DNA of 64,000 nt from Petunia secreta. Its lineage: Eukaryota > Streptophyta > Magnoliopsida > Solanales > Solanaceae. The notes under the pieces were generated by a model, which saw nothing but the letters and a program-made list of their open reading frames with translations, was not told the origin of the DNA and made no database searches. The stretch's first letter is position 1; every line of letters starts with the position of its first letter. The position numbers and the translations under genes are program-made. The DNA lies in contig JARKIP010000005.1 in assembly GCA_029990175.1 (NCBI GenBank), forward strand, positions 47,340,001 through 47,404,000, in the 5' to 3' direction. Positions 42,768 to 52,816 of this stretch are shown here, piece by piece.

Positions 42768-43803
42768 GGCCATTTCGGGCCATTTCGGTTCATAACTTAT
42801 AAAAATCATTTGGTGAGCTCTTGAGGCGATTTTTGGGTATTTCTTGAAGACCCAATCATATTTACACTTAAGGTAAGCCCTTTCAATCCATCTTTATGTT
42901 GATTAACACAAGAATCAAAGGGTTGATTCTTGGAAATGGGTTAGAACCCTAGATTCTTAAGAATTGGGGAAAGACATCGAGCAAGGCTCGCATGTGGAAT
43001 CTAAGTGTACTTTTGGACTCACGGGAGCGTGGGAGTCCGGAAAAGTACATTTTGTAAATTTAGGGCTCGGCCCTACCCGAGGGCATTTTGGTAATTTTTA
43101 CCCTAGGATGCCTATAGGCTTAAATAGCTATAATTGAGCACTCATATGTGCTATATCTTGTCTTAATAGACCTAGTGGAGAGTCCTTCGCGGACAAGGCG
43201 AGCGGGAAAGGAGATTCTTCCCGGCATTTGAGCCCGAATTTCGAGGTAAGTGAGACTTGACCTCTATTGTGCTTGTGGACTCTTCCTTCATGCTAGTATG
43301 CTTCATGTACGCATATATATACCTAACAATGGTTAGGATTAATGATGTGAATTACTTGCTATTATTGTTTGTTATAAATAGCGAGATTGTGACTCGACCG
43401 AGGTATGTGCCGGTCTAAACGCTACGTCGAGGTAGCTTAAATTTTTATCGTAGTAACGCTTGCTACGCCATGCTTAGATAGCAAGAACTTGGGACATGGC
43501 CGAGGATGTTGCCGGCATGTCATGATAAATGTCTTGCCGAGGATTTTGCCGGCTTTTGTATGATATTGGTACTTGATTTGTTCACGTGCCGGGTTGGGTA
43601 GTGCTGTCTATACGTAACCTTGGGTTGGGCGACATGGGAGTAAGGATTGTACCCCCAAACTGTGGTCGGGTTAACCTTCGCCTTACGTTCAGCTAGCATA
43701 ACCAACCTGGGTTACGGTGACTGTGAAATATTATCGTTATTAATATTTCTGTTATTATTTCTGTTATTGTTATTAATGTCGTGGACATTAATACTGTTAG
43801 AGG

Positions 43804-43965
43804 GACACTTGACAGGGGGTGTGGTGTCGCCTATACTATGAGATGTGTCACACTTGACAGGGGGTGTGGTGTGGACACTTGATCTTTGAGATGTGACACA
43901 CTTGACAGGGGGTGTGGTGTGGTCACTTGATTTATTGAGATACGACGCACTTGACAGGGGGTGTG
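43804..43965 (+). repeat. Four ~51-base tandem repeats in TE-K 5' LTR
   Basis: CACTTGACAGGGGGTGTGGT recurs four times, with variable spacers such as GAGATGTGACA. The same array is in the 3' LTR at about 51896-52056. Confidence 0.88.
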
Positions 43966-44722
43966 GTGCGATCGTAGACAGATTTGAGATGAGCCAACGA
44001 CTACGGGTCGTTGGTCTACTTATTCATGATTGTGATAGTGACTTCGGGTCACGGTATATGGTTGATACTTAGTAGTGGTGTTGCTAGTCCATCGTAGGTC
44101 TAGGTTAGTCGGCATGGGAGTAGAGATTGGACCTCCAAACCGCCGCTTAGTTGACCTATGGCTTACGTTGGATGGGCATAATCCTTGAGACTTCTGGTTA
44201 CTACTTGTGTGTATGGAATGTGTTACATCTATTTGTGATTTCACTACTTTATTGTATGATTACTATAGTATGTTGTTGCTTATGATGCATGTAGCGACTT
44301 GTCCCGCAAGGGTACCTTAGCGGGCCTGTCGGTGATCTTACTGGGCTTCGGCTCATAACTTACTCTACTACGTGCGCAGGTCCTTCATCCAGTCAGCAGC
44401 CCGGACGTTAGCGGTTCCCGAGGCTTCTGAGACTTTTGATTGAGGTGAGCCGACCACACAGACCGTGGTGGCATACCGCCGGAGTCACTTAGAGATAGGA
44501 CTCAGATTTCTTTGATGTATATTCATACTTTATTGAGTCACTCTTAGAATGCTCCAATTCTTTTGTGGATATATTCTTTTGGACTTCACCCTTTTATATT
44601 TATATATCCATTTATGATCTTTTCACATTATTGTTCTTTTCCGCATCTTGTTTCATTGGTTCGCCTAGGCAAATGTTGTTTAGGTGCCATCACGAGCCCT
44701 TGGAAATTGGGTCGTGACACTT

Positions 44723-44734
44723 TGGTATCAGAGC
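44723..44734 (+). promoter_or_regulatory. TE-K primer binding site (initiator Met tRNA)
   Basis: TGGTATCAGAGC, a perfect match, three bases after the LTR end. A leader of about 190 bases without a gene follows. Confidence 0.95.
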
Positions 44735-44927
44735 CCTAGGTTCTAATTCGAGTCCTAGGAGTCTTGGAGCAGTGTCTGAGTAGAGTCTTGCTTATGGGTA
44801 TGTTGTCGACCATACTTATGAGCGAGAGGCTACAAGGGCATGTTAGGAAATGTTTTCCCTTCGTTTCATCTCTATTCGTGCTGAGTAGCTTATATAGGTG
44901 CTGACCCTTTTTCGTGTATTGTATCAG

Positions 44928-46080
44928 ATGGCGAGGAAGCGAGCATCCTCAGCCAGGAGGGCTGCATCTTCTACACACGCATCTGCGGGAGAGCCATCAG
45001 CACCTACGCAGCCGCCAGCTGCTAAGAAGACTCGGGCAGGTCGCCCGTCAGCCACTAGGCAGGACACAGCTATCCCTGCGGTGTCCGCAGCGACTCTGTC
45101 AGCATCTATTCCCCCTGTGCCTGCTGTTGTGCCAGGCACCGTTGTGATCTCTTCAGAGGAGTATATGAGACTGATGGCCTTGTCTAGCCATCAGGTCCCT
45201 GTCAGAGATGATGTTGCAGCTCCTGTTTTGGCTCCTCTGCCGACCACACCTGTTATGAGCACGCCTACTTCTGAGGCTGCTCCTGATCATATTGCCCAAC
45301 CTTCTGCTTTTGCTCCTCAGGCAGGTCCTGTTATTTCTACTCCTCCTATGGGCACTGAGGAGGTTGCCAAGAGGATAGAGTCATTCATGAAGCTTCAGCC
45401 TCTAGAGTTCGACGGTACCTCAGCTACATGTACTGCCCAGAGGTACATTCAGAAGTGTGAGAAGATTTTGACAGTTCTTGGTACTAGAGACACCTTAGGG
45501 GTGCAGTGTGCTTCTTTCAGATTATCGGGAGATGCGAAGACATGGTGGGTCTCCATGATGCGGCAGAGGTCTAGTGACCTCCCTCCTTTGTCTTGGGCTG
45601 AGTTCGTGTCTATGTTCATGAGCTGGTTCGTGCCCCAGAGTCAGCACGATGCTCAGAGGCGCGAGTTTGAGGGGTTGAGGCAGGGAAACCTGTCTGTTTC
45701 AGAGTATGACACCAGCTTTTTGTGGTTGTCTCAGTTTGCGCCGGCTATGGTGGCTCAGGAGAGGGACAAGGTCCTCCAGTTTGTTGAGGGTCTTCATCCC
45801 CGCTTGCAGGTAGCTGTTGCCCCTGATATGGGCAACAAGTCATATTTTGAGATAGTTGATGTGGCGCGGCGGATGGAGGATATCTTCGCCAGGGCTGACG
45901 CGGAGAGGGCGGCCAAGAGATCGCGTCAGTCTGGTGGGTATAGTGGATCCGCTCAGAGGGGTCAGGGTCATCAGGGCCGTTCTCAGTCTAGGCCCCAGGC
46001 TGCTGCTTTGCCTGCCCAGGATTTTTCTTCAGAGACCCCGAGGCCTCAGTCATCCCAGAGGCGGGGTGGCTCTCGCAGTC
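44928..46080 (+). CDS. TE-K Gag polyprotein, with a 3' frameshift
   Basis: Gag forms the virus-like particle around the element RNA. I start it at MARKRASSARRAASSTHASA (44928), as typical Tekay Gag proteins begin with a basic, Ala/Ser/Pro-rich arm; an in-frame ATG 30 bases upstream is possible. The capsid core lies at residues about 155-320 (PLEFDGTSATCTAQRYIQKC, then LSGDAKTWWVSMMRQ and FEGLRQGNLSVSEYDTSF). After residue ~380, a loss of about one base near 46075 throws the frame off. The two zinc-binding segments (CGRC...HGRC and CFECGSPEHYVRSC) and a Gly/Arg stretch are read only in the pol frame. The gag frame stays open to 46385, but that tail is not the real protein. In intact relatives gag and pol form one polyprotein frame. 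Confidence 0.92.
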
Positions 46081-49000
46081 TGGTCCGCCGCAGTGCGGGA
46101 GGTGCCATCAGAGGCATCATGGGAGGTGTTCGTCTGGAGGTGGTCATGGCAGAGGTGGTAGAGGTGGTAGAGGCGGTAGAGGAGGTAGAGGTGATGGATG
46201 TTTTGAGTGTGGGTCTCCAGAGCACTATGTCAGGAGTTGCCCTTATGTTTCATCAGGTCGCCAGGGATCCGCAGCTATGGTACCATCTGGTCCTCAGGCC
46301 GCCAGGCCCGTTTCTCAGATTCCTCCTAGACAGCAGTCTCAGAGAGCTCCGGGTTCAGGAGGCTCGGCGCAGGTCTATGCTATGACTCGTCAGGATGCTG
46401 AGGCATCTAATGATGTCATCACAGGTATTATTTCTGTCCGTGGCCGCGATGCTTATGCTCTTATTGATCCGGGGTCTACCTATTCGTATGTGTCGCCGGG
46501 ATTTGCCCCTTGCTTGGGCAGGGATCTGGTCTTCTTAGATGATCCCTTTATGGTTGCCACCCCTGTCGGGTCTTCTATATGTGTAGATAGGGGTTATCGG
46601 CAGTGTATGATCTCCATCTGTGGTGTAGAGTCCTTAGTGGACCTGATGCTGCTCGATATGTCTGATTTCGATGTCATTATGGGCATGGATTGGCTGGCTT
46701 CCTGTCATGCGACTTTGGATTGCCATGCCAAGTCCGTGACGATCGGGGCAGAGGGTGAGTCTCGGGTTGTATGGAGAGGTTCCAGGCCTTCTCCGAAAAG
46801 TAGGATCATTTCTTTCTTGGAGGCGCAGAGGATGATATCTAGTGGGTGCGAGGGATATATTGCTTCAGTTCGGGATGTCCGGGCAGAGGAGTTATCCCTT
46901 GATAGAGTTCCGGTTGTTTGTGAGTATCCGGATGTGTTTCCTGATGATTTGCCGGGTTTGCCGCCTATGCGGGAGATAGAGTTTTGCATTGATCTATTGC
47001 CAGGCACTCAGCCTAAATCTATTCCCCCATATCGTATGGCTCCTGTTGAGTTGAGGGAGCTGAAGGAGCAGATTCAGGATTTGCTCGATAAGGGCTTCAT
47101 TAGGCCCAGTGTGTCTCCATGGGGTACCCCGGTATTATTTGTGAAGAAGAAGGATGGCTCTATGCGGATGTGTATTGATTATCGGCAGCTGAATAAGGTT
47201 ACTATCAAGAATAGGTATCCTTTGCCGCGTATTGATGATTTGTTTGATCAGCTTCAGGGTGCTACCTTCTTCTCGAAGATTGATTTGAGGTCGGGGTATC
47301 ATCAGTTGAGGATTCGGTTCGAGGACGTTTCCAAGACTGCTTTTCGTACCCGATATGGCCACTATGAGTTTCTGGTGATGTCTTTCGGGCTTACGAATGC
47401 CCCAGCTGCTTTCATGGATCTGATGAACCGAGTGTTCAAGGCCTACCCTGACTCCTTCGTCATTGTGTTTATTGATGATATCTTGGTTTATTCGAGGAGA
47501 AGGGAGGAGCATGAGCAGCATTTGAGAATTGTTCTTCGGACTCTGAGGGATCAGCAGTTGTATGCCAAATTCTCCAAGTGTGAATTTTGGCTCAGTTCTG
47601 TATCTTTCCTAGGTCACGTGGTGACCAAGGATGGGGTGTGTGTTGATCCGAAGAAGATAGAGGCCGTTCAGAGTTGGCCTAGGCCTACTTCTCCTACAGA
47701 GATTCGGAGTTTCTTAGGCTTGGCAGGTTATTATCGGCGGTTCGTTGAGGGGTTTTCTTCTATTTCAGCACCTCTGACGAAGTTGACCCAGAAGAATGTT
47801 CCTTTCCTGTGGTCCAATGCCTGTGAGTCTAGCTTTCAGAAGCTTAAGACTCTGTTGACTTCAGCGCCAGTGTTGGCCTTGCCTAGTGGATCCGGGGGGT
47901 TCACCGTATATTGTGATGCTTCGGGTGTTGGCCTGGGTAGCGTTCTGATGCAGGAGGGTAAGGTGATAGCTTATGCCTCGAGACAGCTGAAGGTCCATGA
48001 GAAGAATTATCATGTCCATGATTTGGAGCTGTTAGCTGTCGTGTTTGCAATGAAGTTGTGGAGGCACTATCTTTATGGCGAGCCATGTGAGATATTCACC
48101 GATCATAAGAGTCTCCAGTACTTGTTCACTCAGAAGGACTTGAACGGGAGACAGCGCCGCTGGTTAGAGCTGCTGAAGGATTATGATCTTTCTATCCGGT
48201 ATCATCCCGGAAAGGCTAATGTTGTAGCCGATGCCTTGAGTAGGAAGTCCATGGGTAGCCTCGCCTATCTTGATGCTGATATGAGGCCGTTGGCCCGTGA
48301 GTTGCAGGCTTTGTCCATTAGTGGGGTTCGGTTTGATGATTCTGTTCCAGGCCGGGTGCTTGCATATGTGGGGTCTCAGTCGTCTTTAGCTTCCCAGATT
48401 CGGGAAAGGCAGTTCGAGGATCCTTATCTGAGAGATCTCCGGGACAGGGTCCTGAGTGGGGGAGTGTCCTCGTTCGTGATTGGTGATGATGGTGCTTTGC
48501 GGCTTAACGGCCGGGTATGTGTTCCAGCCATTGTGGAGCTGAGGCAGATGATTTTGGCAGAGGCTCACAGTTCGAGATATTCCATTCATCCGGGTACTGC
48601 GAAGATGTATCATGATCTTCGAGAGCTGTATTGGTGGAAAGGGATGAAGAGGGATGTTGCTGATTATGTATCTCGGTGTTTGAATTGCCAGCAGGTGAAG
48701 TATGAGCACCGGAGGCCAGCCGGGGCGACCCAGTCTATGCCCATTCCCGAGTGGAAGTGGGAGCAGATCACTATGGATTTCGTAGTTGGTTTGCCGCTGA
48801 CCGTGGGTAAGCATGATTCGGTGTGGGTAGTAGTTGATCGACTGACGAAGTCAGCTCACTTCATTCCAGTGAGGACTACTTATACCTCGGAGCGTCTGGC
48901 TCGTATCTTCATTGAGCAGATTGTGAGATTGCATGGTGCTCCTGTTTCTATCATTTCTGACCGAGGTGCTCAGTTCACAGCTCAGTTTTGGAGATCTTTC

Positions 49001-49858
49001 CAGAGAGAGCTGGGTACTCGGGTCGATCTCAGCACTGCATTTCACCCGCAGACTGATGGCCAGTCTGAGCGGACCATTCAGATCCTCGAGGATATGTTGA
49101 GGGCGTGTGCTATTGATTTTGGAGGCCATTGGGATAGCCATTTGCCGCTAGCAGAGTTTGCGTATAATAATAGCTATCAGGCTTCTATCCAGATGGCTCC
49201 GTTTGAGGCATTGTATGGTCGGAGATGTCGCTCGCCTATCGGTTGGTTCGAGTCTGGTGAGGTCCAGGTGTTGGGGCCCGATTTGGTGCAGCAGATCGTA
49301 GAAAAGGTCCGGGTTATTCAGGATCGACTCCGCACGGCTCAGAGCCGGCAGATATCGTATGCAGATCGGAGGCGGAGAGATCTTGAGTTCATGGTTGGGG
49401 ACCGGGTATTCCTCAGAGTGTCGCCCATGAAGGGTGTTATGAGATTTGGGAAGAAAGGCAAGCTCAGTCCTAGGTTCATTGGGCCTTTTGAGATATTGGA
49501 GCGCGTTGGCGCCGTTGCTTATAGACTGGCTTTGCCTCCCTCTCTGTCTGTTCATCCGGTGTTCCATGTGTCCATGCTCCGGAAGTATGTTCACGATCTG
49601 TCTCATGTGATCGATATGGCTTCCGTGGAGGTAGATGGCGACTTAGCTTATTCGGAGGAGCCTATTGCTATTGTGGCTAGAGAGGTCCGTAAGATGAGAT
49701 CGAAGGTGATCCCGCTTGTGAGAGTTCAGTGGGGGCATCACTCCATTGTCGAGGCCACTTGGGAGCTTGAGTCCGAGATGCGTGAGAGGCATCCATGCTT
49801 GTTCGATGATTCAGGTATGAAATCCTTGTATTTTCTAAGCCTGAATTTGCATTTTTAA
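46076..49858 (+). CDS. TE-K Pol polyprotein (protease, RT, RNase H, integrase, chromodomain)
   Basis: The pol frame is open from about 46076; counting from its first ATG (46277) it gives 1193 residues. The Gag zinc segments (46090-46240) come first. Protease has D64 in LIDPGSTYSYVS (DPG in place of the usual DSG, as in other Tekay elements). Reverse transcriptase spans about 230-410 with FIDD at 398-401. RNase H has YCDAS at D547 and TDHKSLQYLF. Integrase has the HHCC finger at about 761-804, D834, D895 and E931 (35 residues between the last two) and GKKGKLSPRFIGPFEIL. The last 70 residues (VRVQWGH, EATWELESEMRERHP) are chromodomain-like and would guide insertion into chromatin. All catalytic residues seem present. 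Expression as one polyprotein with gag is blocked by the frameshift near 46075. Confidence 0.96.
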   Translation, partial: QSGPPQCGRCHQRHHGRCSSGGGHGRGGRGGRGGRGGRGDGCFECGSPEHYVRSCPYVSSGRQGSAAMVPSGPQAARPVSQIPPRQQSQRAPGSGGSAQVYAMTRQDAEASNDVITGIISVRGRDAYALIDPGSTYSYVSPGFAPCLGRDLVFLDDPFMVATPVGSSICVDRGYRQCMISICGVESLVDLMLLDMSDFDVIMGMDWLASCHATLDCHAKSVTIGAEGESRVVWRGSRPSPKSRIISFLEAQRMISSGCEGYIASVRDVRAEELSLDRVPVVCEYPDVFPDDLPGLPPMREIEFCIDLLPGTQPKSIPPYRMAPVELRELKEQIQDLLDKGFIRPSVSPWGTPVLFVKKKDGSMRMCIDYRQLNKVTIKNRYPLPRIDDLFDQLQGATFFSKIDLRSGYHQLRIRFEDVSKTAFRTRYGHYEFLVMSFGLTNAPAAFMDLMNRVFKAYPDSFVIVFIDDILVYSRRREEHEQHLRIVLRTLRDQQLYAKFSKCEFWLSSVSFLGHVVTKDGVCVDPKKIEAVQSWPRPTSPTEIRSFLGLAGYYRRFVEGFSSISAPLTKLTQKNVPFLWSNACESSFQKLKTLLTSAPVLALPSGSGGFTVYCDASGVGLGSVLMQEGKVIAYASRQLKVHEKNYHVHDLELLAVVFAMKLWRHYLYGEPCEIFTDHKSLQYLFTQKDLNGRQRRWLELLKDYDLSIRYHPGKANVVADALSRKSMGSLAYLDADMRPLARELQALSISGVRFDDSVPGRVLAYVGSQSSLASQIRERQFEDPYLRDLRDRVLSGGVSSFVIGDDGALRLNGRVCVPAIVELRQMILAEAHSSRYSIHPGTAKMYHDLRELYWWKGMKRDVADYVSRCLNCQQVKYEHRRPAGATQSMPIPEWKWEQITMDFVVGLPLTVGKHDSVWVVVDRLTKSAHFIPVRTTYTSERLARIFIEQIVRLHGAPVSIISDRGAQFTAQFWRSFQRELGTRVDLSTAFHPQTDGQSERTIQILEDMLRACAIDFGGHWDSHLPLAEFAYNNSYQASIQMAPFEALYGRRCRSPIGWFESGEVQVLGPDLVQQIVEKVRVIQDRLRTAQSRQISYADRRRRDLEFMVGDRVFLRVSPMKGVMRFGKKGKLSPRFIGPFEILERVGAVAYRLALPPSLSVHPVFHVSMLRKYVHDLSHVIDMASVEVDGDLAYSEEPIAIVAREVRKMRSKVIPLVRVQWGHHSIVEATWELESEMRERHPCLFDDSGMKSLYFLSLNLHF

Positions 49859-49970
49859 GTTTTATTGATTTCGGGTGGTACCGAGGGGTTCTCGAAATCC
49901 GTGCCAGCTCCGTGGCCAGTGTGTGGATCCTACCTTAGACTTAGGCTCGTCCGAGGACGGCCGAGAGTCT

Positions 49971-49983
49971 AAGTGGGGGAGAA
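49971..49983 (+). promoter_or_regulatory. TE-K polypurine tract
   Basis: AAGTGGGGGAGAA lies directly before the 3' LTR. Bases 49859-49970 between pol and this tract hold no gene. Confidence 0.92.
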
Positions 49984-52811
49984 TGTAACGACCCTCGAAT
50001 AGTCGTTACAGGATTCGGGACCTCGATTTGCGTGTCAACAGTACCAAAAGCTCCGTTAGGTCATTTATGACCCGTCTGTGAAATCTGAGTCGAAACGGAG
50101 TCCGTTTGATAGGTTTTCGAGAAAAGGATCCGTTTATGAAATTCCGGAAAGGAATTTGGGGTTTCGATAGGTCGTTTTGAGTAAACGAACCCCGATGGAA
50201 AATCCGAGCGCACCGTTAGGTCCGTCTCGTCATTTATGATATGTAGCAACCTTCAAAATTGAAAACGGACCTCGTTTGATAGGACTTTTGATAAAGTCCC
50301 CGTTTCGAAAGTTTAAAAGAGTTAAAAGAGGTTTCCGAGCTCGATTTGAGCAAATGAGCTCCGATGAGAGATTCGAAAGTTCCATTAGGTTCGTATAGTC
50401 ATTTGTGACTTGTAGCAACTTTCGGAATTGGATTCCGAGGTCGTTTGGTTAAATTTCGCTATTTTGGCGAAAGTCGAAAATTGAACCTTTGCCGTGGGAC
50501 CCACTTTTTGAGTTCTGGAGGTCCGAATTGAGTTCCGTCTTGACGAGCATGTCATCCAAGTATTTTATGGCTTGTGTGCAAAATTTGGGATAATTCCGAG
50601 CTTCGTAGGGTCCCGGATTGCCCCTAAAACAGTAGAAAATCTGGTGCGACTTTTCTGTTCTGTTTTGGCGCAAACAGCCGTATACAAGCTGATTTTCCGG
50701 CCAATCCGTAAGGAATTAGGAAAAACTCAAAACATAAAAGTTGTAGCCCTTTGAGTTGTGGTTCTAATGGGACCGGTTTCAGGTCATTTGGATATTCCTA
50801 TCAAAAGTTATGATTTTTTTAAAAGAAGCTGTCACAGAGGCAAAAATTACTATAAAAAGGCCATTTCGGGCCATTTCGGTTCATAACTTATAAAAATCAT
50901 TTGGTGAGCTCTTGAGGCGATTTTTGGGTATTTCTTGAAGACCCAATCATACTTACACTTAAGGTAAGCCCTTTCAATCCATCTTTATGTTGATTAACAC
51001 AAGAATCAAAGGGTTGATTCTTGGAAATGGGTTAGAACCCTAGATTCTTAAGAATTGGGGAAAGACATCGAGCAAGGCTCGCATGTGGAATCTAAGTGTA
51101 CTTTTGGACTCACGGGAGCGTGGGGAGTCCGGAAAAGTACATTTTGTAAATTTAGGGCTCGGCCCTACCCGGGGGCATTTTGGTAATTTTTACCCTAGGA
51201 TGCCTATAGGCTTAAATAGCTATAATTGAGCACTCATATGTGCTATATCTTGTCTTAATAGACCTAATGGAGAGTCCTTCGCGGACAAGGCGAGCGGGAA
51301 AGGAGATTCTTCCCGACATTTGAGCCCGAATTTCGAGGTAAGTGAGACTTGACCTCTATTGTGCTTGTGGACTCTTCCTTCATGCTAGTATGCTTCATGT
51401 ACGCATATATATACCTAAAAATGGTTAGGATTAATGATGTGAATTACTTGCTATTATTGTTTGTTATAAATAGCGAGATTGTGACTCGACCGAGGTATGT
51501 GCCGGTCTAAACGCTACGTCGAGGTAGCTTAAATTTATATCGTAGTAACGCTTGCTACGCCATGCTTAGATAGCAAGAACTTGGGACATGGCCGAGGATG
51601 TTGCCGGCATGTCATGATAAATGTCTTGCCGAGGATTTTGCCGGCTTTTGTATGATATTGGTACTTGATTTGTTCACGTGCCGGGTTGGGTAGTGCTGTC
51701 TATACGTAACCTTGGGTTGGACGACATGGGAGTAAGGATTGTACCCCCAAACTGTGGTCGGGTTAACCTTCGCCTTACGTTCAGCTAGCATAACCAACCT
51801 GGGTTACGGTGACTGTGAAATATTATCGTTATTAATATTTCTGTTATTATTTCTGTTATTGTTATTAATGTCGTGGATATTAATACTGTTAGAGGGACAC
51901 TTGACAGGGGGTGTGGTGTCGCCTATACTATGAGATGTGTCACACTTGACAGGGGGTGTGGTGTGGACACTTGATCTTTGAGATGTGACACACTTGACAG
52001 GGGGGGTGGTGTGGTCACTTGATTTATTGAGATACGACGCACTTGACAGGGGGTGTGGTGCGATCGTAGACAGATTTGAGATGAGCCAACGACTACGGGT
52101 CGTTGGTCTACTTATTCATGATTGTGATAGTGACTTCGGGTCACGGTATATGGTTGATACTTAGTAGTGGTGTTGCTAGTCCATCGTAGGTCTAGGTTAG
52201 TCGGCACGGGAGTAGAGATTGGACCTCCAAACCGCCGCTGAGTTGACCTATGCCTTACGTTGGATGGGCATAATCCTTGAGACTTCTGGTTACTACTTGT
52301 GTGTATGGAATGTGTTACATCTATTTGTGATTTCACTACTTTATTGTATGATTACTATAGTATGTTGTTGCTTATGATGCATGTAGCGACTTGTCCCGCA
52401 AGGGTACCTTAGCGGGCCTGTCGGTGATCTTACTGGGCTTCGGCTCATAACTTACTCTACTACGAGCGCAGGTCCTTCATCCAGTCAGCAGCCCGGACGT
52501 TAGCGGTTCCCGAGGCTTCTGAGACTTTTGATTGAGGTGAGCCGACCACACAGACCGTGGTGGCATACCGTCGGAGTCACTTAGAGATAGGACTCAGATT
52601 TCTTTGATGTATATTCATACTTTATTGAGTCACTCTTAGAATGCTCCAATTCTTTTGTGGATATATTCTTTTGGACTTCACCCTTTTATATTTATATATC
52701 CATTTATGATCTTTTCACATTATTGTTCTTTTCCGCATCTTGTTTCACTGGTTCGCCTAGGCAAATGTTGTTTAGGTGCCATCACGAGCCCTTGGAAATT
52801 GGGTCGTGACA
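49984..52811 (+). repeat. TE-K 3' LTR
   Basis: It is 2828 bases, the partner of 41895-44719, with the same internal repeats and its TATA box at 50851. One base of its third 51-base repeat changed (GGGGGGGTGG). Confidence 0.95.
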
Positions 52812-52816
52812 AAAAG
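52812..52816. repeat. TE-K target site duplication, right copy
   Basis: AAAAG, identical to 41890-41894. Confidence 0.92.

Larger units (their letters stand above)
41895..44719 (+). repeat. TE-K 5' LTR
   Basis: The first ~400 bases are an imperfect triplication (CCGTTAGGT at 41962, 42122 and 42291; period 160-169). The TATA box is at 42760. A 51-base tandem repeat (CACTTGACAGGGGGTGTGGTG, four copies) lies at 43804-43965. By eye about 42 differences from the 3' LTR fall in the first ~875 bases and only about 16 in the remaining ~1950. Confidence 0.95.
41895..52811 (+). mobile_element. TE-K: nearly intact Ty3/gypsy chromovirus (Tekay/Del type)
   Basis: It is 10,917 bases long. LTRs 41895-44719 (2825) and 49984-52811 (2828) both begin TGTAACGACC and end GGGTCGTGACA. 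The 5-base duplication AAAAG, a perfect initiator-Met primer site and a purine tract are present. Gag and pol are long and open, separated by one frameshift. It lies in the gag of copia element TE-J. Being the most complete element here and having a perfect duplication, it is a relatively young insertion, although its LTRs differ unevenly. Confidence 0.97.

Noticed and set aside
44898..44927. Gag start ten codons upstream of MARKRASS
   Set aside because: Possible, but the basic arm starting at 44928 is the usual Tekay Gag start and the upstream codons look like leader.
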